A stretch of DNA of 13,261 bases from Candidatus Saccharimonadia bacterium. GTDB taxonomy: Bacteria; Patescibacteriota; Saccharimonadia; Saccharimonadales; 2-12-FULL-41-12. Made by a program: the position numbers and the translations under genes. The notes beneath the pieces were generated by a model that was given only the letters and a program-made list of their open reading frames with translations, did not search any database and was not told where the DNA came from. The DNA lies in NCBI GenBank assembly GCA_023263015.1, contig JALQXV010000024.1:1-13261 (forward strand). The letters run 5' to 3'. Below, one piece after another: positions 13,042 to 13,261 of the stretch (the stretch's first letter is position 1; each line of letters begins with the position of its first letter).

Positions 13042-13090
13042 TATGTAAAATCAAACTTCATTAAATTTTAATGAAACCCCATTTTACATA
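13042..13090. repeat. Concentric 49-bp inverted repeat between divergent promoters
   Basis: Outer arms TATGTAAAAT (13042-13051) and ATTTTACATA (13081-13090) are perfect inverted copies. Inner arms TTCATTAAA (13057-13065) and TTTAATGAA (13067-13075) are also perfect inverted copies around T13066. Both pairs share the same centre, separated by unpaired 5-nt segments (CAAAC and ACCCC). It sits between the rpmE promoter (minus) and the promoter of the gene at 13241 (plus). It could be an operator for a dimeric or tetrameric regulator, or a hairpin; no coding frame of note covers it. Confidence 0.8.
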
Positions 13091-13109
13091 TAAAGCGCAG
13101 TACTACAGA

Positions 13110-13138
13110 TTGCAAAAAACATTCACATCTGTTAAAAT
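13110..13138 (+). promoter_or_regulatory. Promoter of the gene starting at 13241
   Basis: TTGCAA (13110-13115), a 17-bp spacer, then TGT-TAAAAT (extended -10; hexamer 13133-13138). The predicted transcription start is near 13145, giving a leader of about 95 nt before the ATG at 13241. Confidence 0.65.
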
Positions 13139-13144
13139 TAGTGC

Positions 13145-13240
13145 ATAACAAATTAAGCAGTCAGGGAAGATATCCTCCGATGCGACGTCCGTGCAGGAAG
13201 CGCAAAGGCCCCCTCGACGAAGAGAAAGGACACATCACAT
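13145..13240 (+). promoter_or_regulatory. GC-richer 5' leader of unknown type
   Basis: The leader between the predicted start and ATG 13241 turns from AT-rich to GC-rich at about 13172-13220. Short complementary pieces are present (CCT/AGG and TGC/GCA around 13174-13197), suggesting a small imperfect hairpin. It also contains an ATG at 13180 opening a 26-codon frame. I do not recognise a known riboswitch. GAAAGGA (13224-13230) is the likely ribosome-binding site of the downstream gene. Confidence 0.35.
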
Positions 13241-13260
13241 ATGGCATCAGTCGATGTTGA
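13180..13260 (+). CDS. Possible 26-codon leader ORF overlapping the next gene
   Basis: ATG 13180 opens a frame of 26 residues beginning MRRPCRKRKGPLDEEKGHI and closing with TGA at 13258-13260, 20 nt inside the gene that starts at 13241 in another frame. It is strongly basic, and lies inside a transcribed leader by promoter position. No strong Shine-Dalgarno sequence precedes it (CAGGGA at 13162-13167 is 12 nt away). It could be a regulatory leader peptide with translational coupling, or chance. Confidence 0.2.
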   Translation: MRRPCRKRKGPLDEEKGHITYGISRC

Positions 13261-13261
13261 T
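13241..13261 (+). CDS. Start of an unidentified gene, 3'-truncated by the window edge
   Basis: Only seven codons are present (MASVDVD). The start is supported by GAAAGGA 10 nt upstream and a good promoter at 13110-13138. The frame is open upstream back to a TAA at 13154 but contains no alternative ATG, GTG or TTG. Too little sequence is available to name a product. Confidence 0.6.

Noticed and set aside
13042..13090. Inverted repeat as a simple Rho-independent terminator
   Set aside because: No gene ends nearby on either strand; it lies between divergent promoters, the stem is almost entirely A/T, and there is no GC-rich stem plus T-run.

Overview
The window looks like a chromosomal segment of a Patescibacteria/CPR bacterium, most likely Candidatus Saccharibacteria (TM7). 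This is inference from protein flavour: a type B ribosomal protein L31 with a basic tail, compact ParA/ParB, an LCP protein with a long basic N-terminus next to an unnamed polytopic membrane protein, and a very large Thr/Asn/Gly-rich surface protein with phage tail-fibre parts. Genes are densely packed (gaps of 2 to 150 bp). All 12 genes whose ends are visible stop with TAA or TAG, never TGA, and no in-frame TGA interrupts them, so the genetic code appears standard. No tRNA, rRNA, CRISPR array or insertion sequence is visible.

Layout. (1) 2-3064 (+): 3' part of a giant surface or adhesin-like protein with about six Kelch-like propeller blades, a duplicated beta-rich module, a Peptidase_S74-like intramolecular chaperone segment with a candidate Ser-Lys cleavage dyad, and a C-terminal receptor-binding-like domain; a strong hairpin terminator follows. 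(2) 3127-3756 (-): an unrecognised 209-aa protein. (3) 3937-5590 (+): parA-parB chromosome segregation operon. (4) 5598-6233 (-): signal peptidase I, convergent with parB and divergent from (5) 6347-8811 (+): an LCP (LytR-CpsA-Psr) cell-wall ligase followed by a polytopic membrane protein. (6) 8856-10112 (+): HtrA/DegP-type membrane-anchored serine protease. (7) 10115-11992 (-): prfA-prmC, release factor 1 and its methyltransferase. (8) 12097-12501 (+): a small single-span membrane protein lying between prfA and (9) 12560-12889 (-): rpmE (type B L31). (10) 12890-13240: a regulatory region with two divergent promoters, a concentric 49-bp inverted repeat and a GC-richer leader in front of (11) a gene whose first seven codons begin at 13241.

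Functionally, the window joins cell-envelope functions (signal peptidase, LCP ligase, HtrA quality control, a huge exported fibre or adhesin) with housekeeping (chromosome partition, translation termination, L31). The envelope genes suit an episymbiont that must secrete and display host-contact proteins.

Two patterns stand out. First, three first-in-transcript genes (the 209-aa protein, htrA, prfA) have a -10 hexamer ending exactly 8 nt before the ATG, which implies leaderless mRNAs, whereas genes inside transcripts have Shine-Dalgarno sequences. Second, the end of the window holds an unexplained palindromic and leader-RNA region. Everything is read by eye; no database search was possible.
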